DNA of 64,000 nucleotides from Deinandra increscens subsp. villosa (GCA_039602395.1 JBCNJP010000007.1:124468957-124532956); one strand, 5' to 3'; shown: positions 48,647 to 60,932, counted from the stretch's first letter. The notes: generated from the sequence alone by a model not told the origin. Program-made: numbers and translations.

Positions 48647-48940
48647 GCCTGAAATAACCAGACACCAAAGAGCATTAGGCTGCTTTAAAAATCTCTAAAC
48701 TCATTTCAGTTTTTCTCCCCCTAAACGATAAACAAAATGTAAAGAAAGAAAATTGATCAATCAACACTAATACCTTTCAGTTTTATCTTTGTTGAAAAAA
48801 AATAGTTTGAAATTTTGAATCTTTGAAATTTAAATTAAGCATAAAACTACACCATCAGCAACTGTCTGAAGCTTGAAATTCATAATCACCGAGAGGTTTT
48901 CTTAAGGAAACCTGCATGCACACTGGACAAACTGATTAGT
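48647..48940. other. Non-coding spacer between LINE and gag-like relic
   Basis: AT-rich, with no recognisable gene or boundary signal. Confidence 0.4.
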
Positions 48941-50023
48941 TTACAAAGGAACCGAAGCACACAGCTTCAGGTCGTGTAGTGTCATTAGAAAAGTCATTAG
49001 CATATTTGCAAACCATCTTAGGTCGCCACTACAAATTTTTGGTTTTTCAGATTTTACTGAGTCATCATCAGTCGGTGAACCACCCACACTGGAATCATAT
49101 TTAACAAATTGTTTCTTTTGAGATTTAAAGTGTGATGATGTTGACTCAGTAAAAACTCTGCCATTTGAATCTATGAATTTGACAGTTTTACCAACATATG
49201 GTTTCGTTCCAAAACCACTTGTAACAGTTTCAGGACAATCCATAGCAAGATGTCATTTCTTTCGACATTGATAGCATAAATGATTTGCTATCTTCGTTTG
49301 TTGTCTGGATCCCTGCATGTTAACACAAACACCATCTGATTCAAAGTAATCATAAAAATCATCATAAACCTGGAATCGATGATCATGCACCTATTTTGAT
49401 GTTGGGCTTCTCGGAGTGCAGTTTGAACCATATGAAGAATATATTGGAGATTTGTGACCAACTTGAGATGAATTGAAGGAATTATTCTTGGTCTTCTCAC
49501 CATTCTTCGTCACAAACACTTCAGCTATCTTCTGAGCATTAACACAATGTAGCGGAAATTCTTTATCAGAAAATATGAACTCCGGACCCTTAAGCTTATA
49601 GAATCGTTCAGGTTGAACTTTTGCTGCATTGAACACTTCCTTCTTCACTTGCTTCAAATTGACTTTCTTCAATTTGTGTTGTTTATGTTTCTTACCATTA
49701 CCAACTCCAGAAACCTTCAGTTTTTGTTCATCAAATTCAGAACCTTCTTTTTCATAACCCAGACCACTCTGATTTTTATTTGACTTGGAACCTTGCTTTC
49801 CATGACCTTTCACGGCTAATCTAAAAAACTCAGCTTTCACATCTTTGATTGGCTTCTGCTCATAAAATATTGTCTCATCAATATCAGTATGAGTAAAAAT
49901 ATTTTCATGTGATAAACCTGAATTTTCTTGCTCTGACGAAAAAGAACCAGAAGTAAACTTTATTAGATAGAAAAGCTTAGGAGTTGTCAGGCTTTCGTTG
50001 ACGAAGAGGGTTGCATTCAACAT
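48941..50023 (-). pseudogene. LTR-retrotransposon gag-region relic with a broken zinc knuckle
   Basis: Minus-strand frames 50023-49391, 49503-49288 and 49243-48941 appear to be one decayed coding region. The first is a 210-codon Lys-rich segment (KKHKQHKLKKVNLKQVKKE). Near 49290-49250 a CCHC-type knuckle can be read (CYQCRKK, then HLAMDCP) with an in-frame TGA inside it. Frameshifts separate the pieces. No LTR was found. The family is uncertain; a gag with CCHC knuckle is the best reading. Confidence 0.5.
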
Positions 50024-51486
50024 CTAATGAAACGACAACGTCCGGTTTGGTGAAAGCTTTGTCTAATATGTATAAAAACCCTCGGCGTTGAACAAAGTGT
50101 TCTTGATTCGTCAGTTAGCAAATGCTAAGATGAATGAGGGTGTCTCGGTTACGACTCACATCAACGAACTTAATTCGATTTTAACTCGGTTAAAATCAGT
50201 CGGAATTAAATTTGATGACGAGATTCAGGCGTTGTTCCTTCTATCTTCTCTGCCATACAGTTGGTCGGGTAAAGTGACAACCTTTAGCAGTGCATCGGGT
50301 ACTACTAAGTTTACAATTGAAGGTATTCGTGACCTGATCGTGGGCGAAGACATTCGACGCAAAAATCCTGGGGGTTCTTCGGGGTCAGATTCACATTTGC
50401 ATACTGGGGGCAGAGGGATAGGTAAGTCTAGAGGGATAACCAAAGTAGAGGTAAAAGTTGGTCCAAGCATCAGAAAGAGGTTACGTGCTGGGGTTGCAAG
50501 CATGCAAGACACTTTAGAAGTCAGTGTCCGAAGGAAACTAACTTTGCTGGCGATTCTACGGATGATGATGTACTCTTATGTAGTGTAGAGGGGCAATCTT
50601 AATTTTTGGTTATGGATTCTAGTGCATCGTTCACGCAACGCATATCATGGACAAATTGAAGAATCTAAAAGTTATTGACTTTAGGAAGGTACGACTAGTG
50701 AACAATGACATACTTGACATAACGGGTATGAGTGACATTGACTTGAAGACTTCGGTCAGGGTATGAGTGACATTGACTTTAAGACTTCAGTCGGTTCCAC
50801 GTGGATTTTGAAAGATGTGAGGGTTATTCTAGGTTTTGAAGAAAGAGTTGATTTTTGTCGGACAATTGGATGACCAGGGTCATAGTGTTAATTTCGATGG
50901 TGGACAGTGGAAGGTAGTCAATGGGAACCTGGTAGTTGTTCGTGGGGAGAAGACAGGTTTTTTGCACATGGTCGACATACCACCGGAGGGAGATTGGCTA
51001 GTTTCGGTAAACAACCTGAAAGTCCAGTTTCACGAAGTCTTATGAACAGAAGATGGTGACCTTTACAAGTGGGAAGCCTAAATTTCAAGTGAAGACTCAA
51101 GCTGAACGTGCGAGGAAAGGTATAGTCAGGGGATCTTGTGATAAGGGGAGCACTAGGGGTGTTTTAGTTGTAGTTCCGAGAACACAGTGGGTCGTAAAAA
51201 CCAGTGCTCCTGTGGTGAAAGTCTCTTCATGACGGAGAGTGAAAATATATTTGAGTTCGTCTCAATGTCCAGTAGTGTAGGTGATCAATACACAGGAAGC
51301 CAAAAGAGACAGAGAATGGATCAGCGGCGACTGATATTGACCGGTCTGACATGTTGGAGCTTCAACAAGCCTTCAGGTTATCTGATGCGAAGGCTGAAGC
51401 AGCTAGTGATGAAAGAAAGGCGGTTACAGATTTACATGTTGCTAGTTGGCAGAGTTGAAGATTGTCAACGCTACCAAGTGGGAGAT
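50024..51486 (+). pseudogene. Copia gag-protease relic, internally deleted and frameshifted
   Basis: A gag (UBN2-type) segment is clear at about 50040-50400: VFLIRQLANAKMNEG, THINELNSILTRL, LFLLSSLPYSW. A frame break precedes it near 50085. Downstream, 50836-51045 encodes LIFVGQLDDQGHSVNF and related sequence typical of the Copia protease-proximal region, again after frame breaks. Integrase, reverse transcriptase and RNase H are missing. The relic ends at a polypurine-type tract (AAGTGGGAGAT) and an LTR at 51487. Confidence 0.75.
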
Positions 51487-51768
51487 TGTTGAGCTATGTG
51501 ATGGCTTACCCAATAGGTTTGAGCCCAATCCATTAAGCTTAGTAGTGTTGCCCTAATTACTATTTATAAATACCCATGTAAATGCAACTTGAAGCCTTGA
51601 GCACAAATGAGATAGAATATCACTAGTTATTGCCCCTAGACGTATGTCACGTTGATCGAACCATGTAAATCTGTGTGTTTTCTCTTGTGGCTTCTAAGTG
51701 TGTGTGTGTGTGTGATAGTGTCTTGTGTGTGTGATTTGCAGTCCGTAGAGACCCGGTTGTCCCTAACA
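51487..51768 (+). mobile_element. 3' LTR of the decayed Copia relic
   Basis: Begins TGTTGAGCTATGTG right after the purine tract and ends CCCTAACA (282 bp). It contains a TTTATAAATACC TATA-like box near 51562 and a TG microsatellite at about 51698-51713. No matching 5' LTR is in the window, so the element lost its left end. Confidence 0.65.
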
Positions 51769-52639
51769 AAAATAGCACGTTAGGGTGTCACATGGATGGA
51801 ATGATCCCTGTAACCACACTCCAGTGTGAGAATAAGTATGTCTATAGAGATTGAGAAGATGAAGTACAAAGTAAAAAACTAGTATGAGAGCTAAGAGATA
51901 TAAAGTACATCATGTGTATTTTTATTCATAGATTTGAAGATTAGAGTTCCATCACTTGATGTGTGACGTCAGACGCCTGGACCTTCTAGAAGGATTCATG
52001 CTCCTCTCATGATGCATTCTTATTGGCATATGAAACATCTTCATCCATGGCGTGCCACGTAAGATAATCGTTTATTTGCTTGGCGGGTCACGTGTATGAC
52101 CCATCTGCGACCCATTTAAGTACTTATTCAGATCTATCATCTTCGTCATCTTACCCTTAACTAGGCTACAAGGATGAACAAGGTACAATTGGGTGTCGAA
52201 TTAACTAAATAATCAATCGCATACAAATAGTTGCTCACATCCACTTGATGCTTACAACTTTAAAATGTTTAAAATAATATCATTTATTAGTAAACTTGCG
52301 TTACCACTTGTTAAACTCATTGATGATAGAGACATTCAATCGGTTACTTAACAAACAATTTGCACCTTCTACGTAATTCTCACTATATATATATACTTTT
52401 AACCAAATGCTTATTTACAATATCAAGTTTGTTATGAGCTCACATCAAAATTTTCACCCTTAATCATAAGGCATCAGGCTAGTTAATCAGCAAATGTGCA
52501 TTTCAATCCAACCCAAACATATACTTATATGTTATCCCACATGTCTTCCCGGTCTATTTTTCATCTCTAACTAATGGGTTTAGTTTGCATGCTCGCCGGC
52601 TAAAGGACTGCTTTCTGTCAAGTTTGGATTATGGCTTCT
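51769..52639. other. Intergenic, no gene recognised
   Basis: Mixed-composition sequence without supportable frames. A GGAAGGTCCAGG-type GC-richer patch near 51970-52120 may be retroelement-derived. Confidence 0.35.
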
Positions 52640-53284
52640 TGTTGAGCGGTGATGACGTGGGTCCGGTCCGGCCTTATATCGGATGCTGCTCCTTATCAGG
52701 TCGAACCAAAAGCCCACTATAGCAACATACAGCGCACATGAGTTGGCCGCACGGCCTACACGAACAATGGTGACAGGCAATGATTGGCACATCATAAGCC
52801 AATCATGCGCCGCTTTGCCCAAAATGAGACTGTAGGCTACGCACCTACTACGCCCGCCCATACCGTTAGCCGCCAGGAGCATTAATGACGCATCAGACAA
52901 AGGTAAGCCACTATAAATACCCCCCAACCACTTGGGGGGAATGACACTTAATCCCTCCGGACTACAACTAGCTCCGACACTAAACATCTCCCCTGACCGT
53001 ACGGCAGAGAAGATATTCCCCCTTCCCCACACTCACATCCTATATGCACGAGGGTAGACCTGGGATGGCAATGATGCACCCGTCAGTCCCAGTCTGAGCC
53101 GGAGGACAATCTCCTTCCCACGTTCTAACTCTTCCTTCGTGTCAGGTACCGCAGACTAACTCGCAGAAGCAATCAAGGTGCTCCGAGCCGGAGCAGCTTA
53201 CCTCTCCAACTATCCAGAAGCAATCCGTCTTAACCGGACCGGTTCATCCTGATAACCCGTCCGGCCGGGACTACCGTTTCTACA
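52640..53284 (+). mobile_element. Gypsy-like LTR remnant with downstream primer-binding-like sequence
   Basis: A GC-richer block starting TGTTGAGCGGTGATGACG and ending CCGTTTCTACA, followed at once by TTGGCGGTCAAAGCC, which looks like a plant LTR / primer-binding junction. A TATA box (CTATAAATAC, 52911-52920) is followed immediately by a perfect 8-bp hairpin with a 4-base loop. The minus-strand frame across it (52580-53032) has no protein similarity that I recognise. No partner LTR or coding region remains. Confidence 0.5.
52920..52939 (+). promoter_or_regulatory. C/G hairpin directly downstream of the LTR TATA box
   Basis: The arms CCCCCCAA and TTGGGGGG pair perfectly around a CCAC loop, beginning at the last base of CTATAAATAC. 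It would lie at or just before the expected transcription start. Confidence 0.6.
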
Positions 53285-54762
53285 TTGGCGGTCAAAGCCA
53301 CCGCTACAACAAGGGTGGGGGTCAAGGAGCAGCACCCCTGGAATGATAATTGAAGTTAAAGAGAAGGCCCATATGGATATTATAACTTGCACTCCAAAGA
53401 TACCACCACTAATCTGAACATCTGACCTGATCTTGTAAAAAATATATATATATATATATAGATTGTGTTAATTCTTTTCTTCTCTGAGATGCTTGCAACA
53501 CAAACTGCATCCAACTAAACTACCATACAAGTTCATTATGTTTTGGTAACTCTTAGAACTTCTTACATAAAACTCACATGATCACAAAAATACCCTGCTA
53601 ATATATGAGATTGGGTAAAATAGCTTAGCTTGTATAGTAAGATAAAAAAGCATAAATAAAGTAAGTTGCCACACACGATCTGACATAAACAACAATAATC
53701 AATTAATTTCCTTTAGTGGTGACTTTTGACAGTAACAGAAGCACATTACTGTATCTCTTGCAATATATTAAACCAAAAAGAAGCTAACACTATCATCTGC
53801 ATCATCTTTTTGTATCCTTTGACCAGACACATTTTCACAACATAACACATGTAAACCTGATTGAGCATGGCAAACTAGGTACACAAAGCTCTACATGCGC
53901 AAATATTGAGGGTATTGGGCTACTTGGATCTCATATACACACTCTTACCCTGCAATTTTGGAGGAGATTGTTTACAAGACTCAAGTTTGTGAATACCAAA
54001 TCTCGAACCTGTGAGGTCTAGAACACATGACAACATCCTTACTATTGAGTTGGTCAAAAATGGAATTTGAAAAGATCAGAACTGAAATCTGTCAAGGTAT
54101 TTAGAATTGAAATCTGCTTAAGAAGATGAGATGCATGATTATTCGGTGAAACGATATTTTTTTCAATAGCATCCTTCCGAGTGACCAATTCTCACTATGA
54201 CATGATTTCAACAATCCCTAGTTATTTGACACTTCATGTTCAACTCAAAAACCTCCATAAGTGAAAACCCGCACCCACCCAACAGAGGTGGTAAGACTAG
54301 AACCAACGACCTCTTCTGAAAGAAGCCACCGAACTACCACTAAACCAAATACCCATTGCCCTATGTGGAAAAAATGACCTATCAACACATTACCAAGAAG
54401 CAAATTAATCAATGAGGCATGAGTTCTTTAATTCCCAATTATTGCTCTAATGTTCAACCACAAACCAATTTAAAATAGTAATCAAATAGCTTAATTACCA
54501 TTAGTAACGTATTTAGGGCAAATCTATCTCAAAATTAAAAGAAGTCAGCAACAAGGGGGAAATCAAATAAACAGTAAATGACTTTATTTATTGTGTTCTG
54601 AGCCCTAATTGACACGATTTTCACATAATCCCCTAACTAGAGAACCAGAAATCAGATAGCGATATGATCGATGCGAATGAATCTACAGAAAATTGTTCTT
54701 TTCTTATACAGATTGATTGACAGAACCCGCAACATAAACTAATAAGCAAACAGAAATCGATA
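53285..54762. other. Intergenic with a tRNA-like SINE fragment at about 54262-54362
   Basis: No gene is supported. On the minus strand near 54262-54362, TTTGGTTTAGTGGTAGTTCG (A-box-like) is followed by GGTCGTTGGTTCTAGTCTT (B-box-like), a degenerate SINE. A TA microsatellite is at 53443-53460. Confidence 0.4.
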
Positions 54763-55161
54763 CTATAAAACATCAATGGCGTTCACAGAAGCATCTGAAG
54801 CCAGGCTGTTAGTGCCAGGATTCATATAGCAACTAGATCTAACAGCCATCAGCTTCTTCCGTTGCAAACAACGAGGCGCATAAAATCTCGCGGAGAGAAA
54901 CGGTAATTCGCCGTCGACGGTTGCTAAAGCTCCGGCGGCTTCCGGTTGCTGCTGCTGGATGTTGAAAGAGCGAGAAGGTGAAGATGTAGGTGACGACGGG
55001 ATAGCGCGATGGAGATAGATCTGAGAGTCGGGCGATCGGAGATGAGATCTGGCGTTGATTTTGGAATCACGGAGTTGAGCGAGGGCGCCGGGCTTTAGGA
55101 AGCGGAGGTAGCTGGATTCGGACTTCATGGCAGAGGATTGCTTTCTGATGCGGCGGTTCAT
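54763..55161 (-). CDS. Conserved small plant protein of unknown function
   Basis: Single-exon gene for 132 aa, from the first ATG at 55161 to TAG at 54763. The N-terminus is basic (MNRRIRKQSSAMKSESSY) and is followed by FLKPGALAQLRDSKINARSH, a block I associate with a family of short plant proteins of unknown role. The middle is Ser/Pro-rich with a Gln run (IQQQQPEAAG), and the C-terminus is less ordered. No signal peptide, membrane span or catalytic motif is visible; the basic N-terminus could act in nuclear localisation, but that is conjecture. A GA-rich leader (CT-rich on the coding strand) lies upstream at about 55204-55235. Confidence 0.75.
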   Translation of the reverse strand: MNRRIRKQSSAMKSESSYLRFLKPGALAQLRDSKINARSHLRSPDSQIYLHRAIPSSPTSSPSRSFNIQQQQPEAAGALATVDGELPFLSARFYAPRCLQRKKLMAVRSSCYMNPGTNSLASDASVNAIDVL

Positions 55162-56424
55162 GGCGGCCGGAGAGGATGAGATTGGAGATGGAAGAATCGG
55201 TGGTTAGAGAGAGAGAGAGGGAGAGAGAGGGGGGATGTGAAAAAATGGGAGCGAGAGGCGGGATTTTAAGGAGAGAAGGGGCGGGAAATGGAGGGAATAC
55301 AGGGAAACTGGTGGAAATGAAATAAAACAAAAAAGATTTTTGGTGTTTGGTACACTATGAGTCTATGACTATATAGTTATATACTTATATAGGCCCCTGA
55401 ACTATTTTCTTGGTACAAGAAGAGTCCTGGCATTTTTCCTCCACTTCAAAGTCACCCATGTGATCCAACCCACTAATTAGGGTGTTTTAAGAAAACAGAA
55501 AACCAATCATACACGTTACTGAACCTTTTTTTATAACGTTTAATCGAAGCTATTTATACCAGTCGAGTCTATTCTTAAAAAAATTATCTTTGTAAATGGT
55601 TGGATGAAAAACCTGCCAGTCTCAGAGATTGAACTCATGACCTTTCAGTCTTGATCTTTCTCCTCATCACCAATACAGTTTAGCCAAATAACCGATGGTT
55701 ATACCCGTAACTAAATACTAAACATAACTATGAATTTGGATTTTATTCGGTTATTAATTGTACTTGAGTTTTAAATTCGGATAAGGTTTTTTTTTCTAAA
55801 TCGTTTTTTCGGTTATTCGATGTATCGAGTAACTTTGAAGTTTGAACTTTCAAGTTTTTATATTTATGTTTAAGGCTATTCTCTGGATTCGTCTCTTCTA
55901 TTACGATTGTCAACTTTTGGTCTCAACCTTGTATCTGAAGAAAACAATGGTGCAGGAACGGAATTATAATCTTTTTTAAGAGGTAGGCGGGTAGCACAAA
56001 ATCTTTTGGCAGGGCGGCAACCCTTAGCGGGGGTCGAATCAGAAATTAATTAACGAAAATTAATCAAATTGTTTGATGAAAAAACGCATTAGAAATTAAT
56101 TTAGCCGAAAATTGACTTTTATTTTCTTCAAACTTATTCTTGTTTTATAAGCACCAAAAAAAATTTCTTATTTTACTATAGCACCGTAGCTAAGGGAAAG
56201 CAAAAGAAAAAGAAAAAGAAAAGAGGCAAGATGATAAATAAGTGTGAGTGAGGTTATTATAAAAAGTTACATTAGGATAAAAGGCTAAGAAGTCATTTTA
56301 GCCATTTGATCTTCAATTAGATTAAGATCAATTGTTCAAAGTTTTTTCTTTGTAGAATTAAAGACAAAAAAAAAGATGGAAGAGTATTTATGACTTTTTA
56401 TCAAGTTCCCATCATATTTTAAAC
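55162..56424. other. Promoter of the unknown gene, then intergenic with SINE-like fragment
   Basis: 55162-55330 is GA-rich leader/promoter sequence. On the minus strand at about 55608-55690, TTTGGCTAAACTGTATTGG and GGTCATGAGTTCAATCTCTG form a degenerate A-box/B-box pair, a tRNA-like SINE fragment. The remainder is AT-rich and without genes. Confidence 0.4.
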
Positions 56425-56835
56425 CTTCGTAACTTTTACATATTATTTTGTAAAAAAATACATCATAAAAACAATTTTTTTTATATTTAAAATGCGTACA
56501 GTGTTGTTATATATATATATAAAAAATGCTCTTTCGATTTGACACAATGATATGAACATGTCCAGATCATTGTGTCAAAATGTTCAGATCATTGTGTCAT
56601 ATTGTGTCAAAAAAAATATTTAGATCATTGTGTCAAATACTCGTCATTATGTCATGTTCAGATCACTGTGTCAAATGAACATCATTATGTCAAAATGTTC
56701 AGATCATTGTGTCATATTGTGTCACTAATGTTAAGATCATCGTCAAAAGTTCGTATCATTGTGTCAAATCGAAAAACATTTTTATGGTGTGATTTAAAGA
56801 AAATGTCGTATGTAAAAGTTATGAATGTTTAAAAA
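56425..56835. mobile_element. Foldback-like element enclosing a 22-bp minisatellite
   Basis: The left part (56425-56545: TAACTTTTACATATTATTTT ... TTCGATTTGACACAATGAT) and the reverse complement of 56755-56830 (TAACTTTTACATACGAC ... TTCGATTTGACACAATGAT) match imperfectly. Between them, variants of ATGTTCAGATCATTGTGTCAAA recur about eight times with indels. No target duplication could be fixed. Probably a non-autonomous DNA element whose subterminal repeat expanded. Confidence 0.6.
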
Positions 56836-58239
56836 GAATAGGGGGACTTAATAAAAAGTCAACAAAAATGGCTAAGACCAAATTGTCTCTTCTCCCTTTT
56901 TAATTAGATTAAAGATCCAACGGCTAAAATAACTTATTAGCCTTCTTACCAAAACCAAATTTCTTATTTGAACCTCTCTCACTTGAAGTCACTAACATAA
57001 CCGATTAGTAAACCACAATCTAAAACTAAGACATCATCAATGGTTCATCTCACCCAAGTGAATCAAGAGAATTAACCCAGATGCCCAAGCATAATAACAA
57101 ACACAACAAAAGTCAAATCTCGATATCATCATGTCATTATAAGAGAATTACAACAATTTTGTTTTTTGTTTTTTGTGGGTGTTTATGGCACCCGAATTGA
57201 GAGAACAAGAGTAAAACTACATCTAAAAACGTAAATATGGACATATGGTGTGTGGTGTGTGAAAGAGTGGACACTTCTTCAATGATTTGAGTCTTCTATT
57301 TATAGGTTAAAAAAAGGCTAAGACATGGTCATGCTTGACCAAGGACCTTTTGTCTTCAAGCGCAATGGAGCACGAGGTCGTGCCTGGTGGAGTATGATCC
57401 GTGCTTGGCTTTTGAGCAATTAAGCTCATTAAATTAAAGAAAAAGTCAATATTAAAAGTAAAATGATACACAAAACATGTGCAATTTGAAGCGTATTATA
57501 GTGACGATATTAGGCGGTTATAATGATGGTGGCTGTGATGTATGACTATGGGAAAAGGAAAGAAAGGAGGATTAAGGGTTAGGATTATTTGTTGTTTTCT
57601 CTGATAAAAGTGGTAAAATGATCATTTAAACTCATTTTAACACTATGCTAACAATAATACATCAGCCGCACCCTGCAGCCCTGATGAGGTGGACTATGCT
57701 ATAGCAATAGTAGTGGCGGTGGCTAAGACAAGCAACAATAATAGTAGACATAGTAGGAGTAGTATAGATACGAAAAACTTAGCGTATGAGTAGCATTTGC
57801 ACTATAACAATGGTAAATAAAGTTTTTTTTTTAAACAAAATGTTATCGGTTAAAATACTACAAAGTACATATGTAATGAATCTATTATATTCATGCCATG
57901 TCGTCATGTTTCATGTCAATAATCTTTAAAATAACCGAAACCGTAGTTAAGGACATCATAGCAAGAAATTTAAAGCTTTAGCATATACACGTAAGAATTC
58001 ATAGATTGACCGCTTCTTATTACAACATCTTGAGTACTAAATTTTGAAAGCCGGCTGACCACTTCCATATATTAAAGTTGTCACAATATATACTGGTTCA
58101 ATTCCATTGATATAAATATTGCAGGATAGACACCAACGTTGGACGGCATGCAATCATTCAAAATAATGATATTCAATAAATAGGCAAAAGGACACTGAAA
58201 AAAATACAATAAACAAAAAAATTTCAAGAACCATCTGTC
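56836..58239. other. Intergenic, no gene recognised
   Basis: No supported coding region. A stretch at about 57160-57420 with GTGTGTGGTGTGTG and CTATTTATAGG could be a retroelement promoter remnant, but no ends are visible. Confidence 0.35.
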
Positions 58240-58250
58240 TATATATATAG
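58240..58250 (+). promoter_or_regulatory. Candidate TATA box of the germin-like gene
   Basis: TATATATATAG lies about 80 bases upstream of the ATG at 58326, giving a predicted transcription start near 58270-58280 and a leader of about 50 bases. Confidence 0.55.
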
Positions 58251-58325
58251 ACGTAGACATAATCACACAAACAACTTATAAATTCTAAACTGTGTGTTCC
58301 TATCTCTAGAGGTTACAAGATCGAG

Positions 58326-59090
58326 ATGTCGAACAAACTCATGATATTGAGCTTTGTAGCTCTTACTTTTGGCTCACTTGCCTTAGCCTACGAGCCTAAA
58401 CCCCTCCAAGATTTTTGTGTCGCTGATCCCAACACCTCAGGTATTCTATTAGCTTTTAAATTTCTTGTATACAAGCACCACGTATAACTTGTTATCTGTT
58501 TGTCTTCTATTTTTATTTAAAAAAAGTTAGCAATATCATATACTTGATGTGCAGTGAAAGTGAATGGTCTTGTTTGCAAGAACCCGATGCAAGTTCAAGC
58601 AAATGATTTCTTCTTCAGTGGGCTACACCTCAGGGGTAACACATCAAACCCTGCGGGATCAAAGGTTACACCAGTTTTCGCAACTCAGTTACCTGGGCTC
58701 AACACTTTAGGCATCTCAATGGTTCGTATTGACTATGCACCGTGGGGACTCAATCCACCCCACACTCACCCAAGAGCCACTGAGATCCTTACGGTTATTG
58801 AAGGAACACTACAAGTTGGGTTTGTCACTTCTAACCCCGATAACCGATTTATCACCAAGGTGCTGCAAAAGGGTGATGTTTTCGTGTTTCCTGTGGGACT
58901 TGTCCATTTCCAACGCAGTATTGGGAATGGGTACGCGGTGGCTATTGCCGCGTTGAGCAGTCAAAACCCGGGTGCGATAACAATAGGAAATGCTGTTTTT
59001 GGTGCAAATCCTCCGATTCCGGGGGATATTTTGGCCAAGGCATTTCAAGTGGAGAAAAGCGTGGTGGATCAACTACAATCAAAATTCTAG
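58326..59090 (+). CDS. GLP: Germin-like protein (cupin), secreted
   Basis: Two exons, 58326-58440 and 58555-59090, with a GT-AG intron of 114 bp, encoding 216 aa, the usual length and gene structure. Residues 1-21 (MSNKLMILSFVALTFGSLALA) form a signal peptide, so the product is probably apoplastic. The mature N-terminus has CVADP and, after the splice, LVCKNP; these two cysteines normally form the germin disulfide. Germin box 1 is NPPHTHPRATEI, carrying two His and the Glu metal ligand. Box 2 is KGDVFVFPVGLVHFQ, with the third His. Germins bind manganese; members act as superoxide dismutase or oxalate oxidase, but the activity cannot be read from sequence. The product belongs to the germin-like group with FFFSGL after the second Cys. 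It appears intact, with a TATA box at 58240. Confidence 0.93.
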
Positions 59091-60932
59091 ATTGAAAAAA
59101 GAGGCTGATGGGTGTATGGTCGTGTGATTGTTTTGCTTCTTTTATTGGCGTGTTCTAAAGCTTCCATTTTGAATTATTTGCGTGTGTATTTTTCTTTGTA
59201 AACTTCTAATTCTTTGGTTTTGAATGAAAAATTGGTTTACTGGACCAAAACACCGTGGCTTAATTACATTTTAAATTGTAGTATGCAACTATGCATCGAC
59301 AATATTATAGAGGGGGATCTCATTATATAACGTGAGAGTAGAATTGGTATATCCTATATAATTGTTAGACTTTTTTCAAATTTTCTTAATTTTTTTAAAC
59401 AATTATAACTTTTTTATATGATATTATTTCTTAAAAAAAATACATCATGAAATCGAGTCATTTTATTGTTTTTAATTCAAGTATATTATTGCTATACTTA
59501 TTTTTTTTAAAGTTTTTCTATGTGCTCTCGTATAACTTACGTGATTATGAAATATAGTTTGCGTAATTATGAATATAGTTTGCGTGATTATTAAATATAG
59601 CTTGCGTGATTATTAAATGTGGTTTGCGTGATTATCAATATAACTTGCGTGATTATTATTAAACGCGCGCGGACAATTTTACCATTACTTCGTACATTCA
59701 CAGGAAAAAATCATTTGTACTATAACCCCCCCCCCCCCCCTCCATATATATATATATGGGATGGATCATGTAAAAACTATATATTTTTACGAAAATCTTA
59801 AAACCAATACTAAAAGCTTTATAATTTCTTCATAAGATGATTTTAAAAAAAAATTACATAAAAAATCTTAGAATTAATGATGTGCTTTGTACTCCTGGAT
59901 GCGTTATAATACTTATCATATGTATCAAATCATCCAGGCTTCTTGTTTTTGGACATTTTGAGATATGCAATTTAAGTGAAACGGTTTTGATCTTAGACTA
60001 GTTATTTTTAGAAAAGTCAGGTAGATGATTGGCTTTATTTTTGTTGATTCAAACACAATGCTTGCATGATTTGATTTTATTGTTGCGTTACTTTTGTATG
60101 TACGTAACCGTATATTTTATGTTTGTAATGTTGTAATAATATAATAAGTTGATAAATTTGTTGATGCGTGATGAATAAATGTATTTTTTGTTTTTCTAAA
60201 AAAAGAAAGCTTGTGTGATTAAAAGACATTCTTAGGTTTTTAAGCCGGTTGTTAATTTATGTATATCTTTTGCCCATCATGTAGCAGTAACTTTAGTTGA
60301 TATAACTTTTCGTTGTGTGATTAACAATACCTCTACATTTTTATGTAATATAACTTGTGTAATTATGTTTTTGGTCTTGTGTAATTGTGAAAGTTTTGAT
60401 TTTTAATGTTTACTTAGTTAGCTTAATTGATATATTTAAAGGTATTGATGTTTTAATAGCGTAAGTGAGGAATAGTTAAAAATTTACATGAAACTTAAAA
60501 TATTCTATTAAGAAAGATGAAGATTACAAGATATGAGATGCTACTCATATACTGATTAAAACAGTTTAGCCTGCATCTGTTAGAGATCGGATTTGTCCTG
60601 TCTATCATGAACAAAAGGACAAGTTCACGAACAACACTCTTGGGAAAAGACAACAGTTTCTTCATCACCTTGTCCCTTGCTTGCGTGATTGCTTGAAAAC
60701 TTTTGATTTTTTTTTCAGAACATCTATGAGCATCATTTCTTTGTTGAATTCCAACATGATCTCCCTGGTTAACTTTTGTTTGAGTGATATATATGCATTT
60801 GTGGGTGTGGATGATGATGACGCAATTTTGACAACTGATGATTTTTTTGACTGGTTATTAACGTGATTTGCAGACAGTTGAAGAAGCTATGCAGCGTGAT
60901 TTGTAAAACGCAATCGAATGTCTATACTTATA
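59091..60932. other. Intergenic with repeat motifs
   Basis: Contains the germin-like 3' UTR, a dispersed repeat end at 59407-59478 and a 22-bp minisatellite at 59530-59662. A C-run at about 59725-59740 is followed by TATATATATATA. No gene is supported. Confidence 0.45.
59530..59662 (+). repeat. 22-bp-class minisatellite, about six units
   Basis: Units like ATATAGTTTGCGTGATTATTA repeat with small variations (TTGCGTGATTAT is the constant core, period about 20-24). It follows the same dispersed TACATCATGAAATCGAGTC motif that borders the foldback element at 56.4 kb. Confidence 0.7.

Noticed and set aside
52580..53032. A 150-codon minus-strand frame in the GC-richer block
   Set aside because: It lies in an LTR-like sequence with TATA box and TG...CA ends and resembles no protein family.
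56535..56770. CRISPR-like array of spaced repeats
   Set aside because: Units are contiguous degenerate minisatellite copies without unique spacers, in a plant genome.
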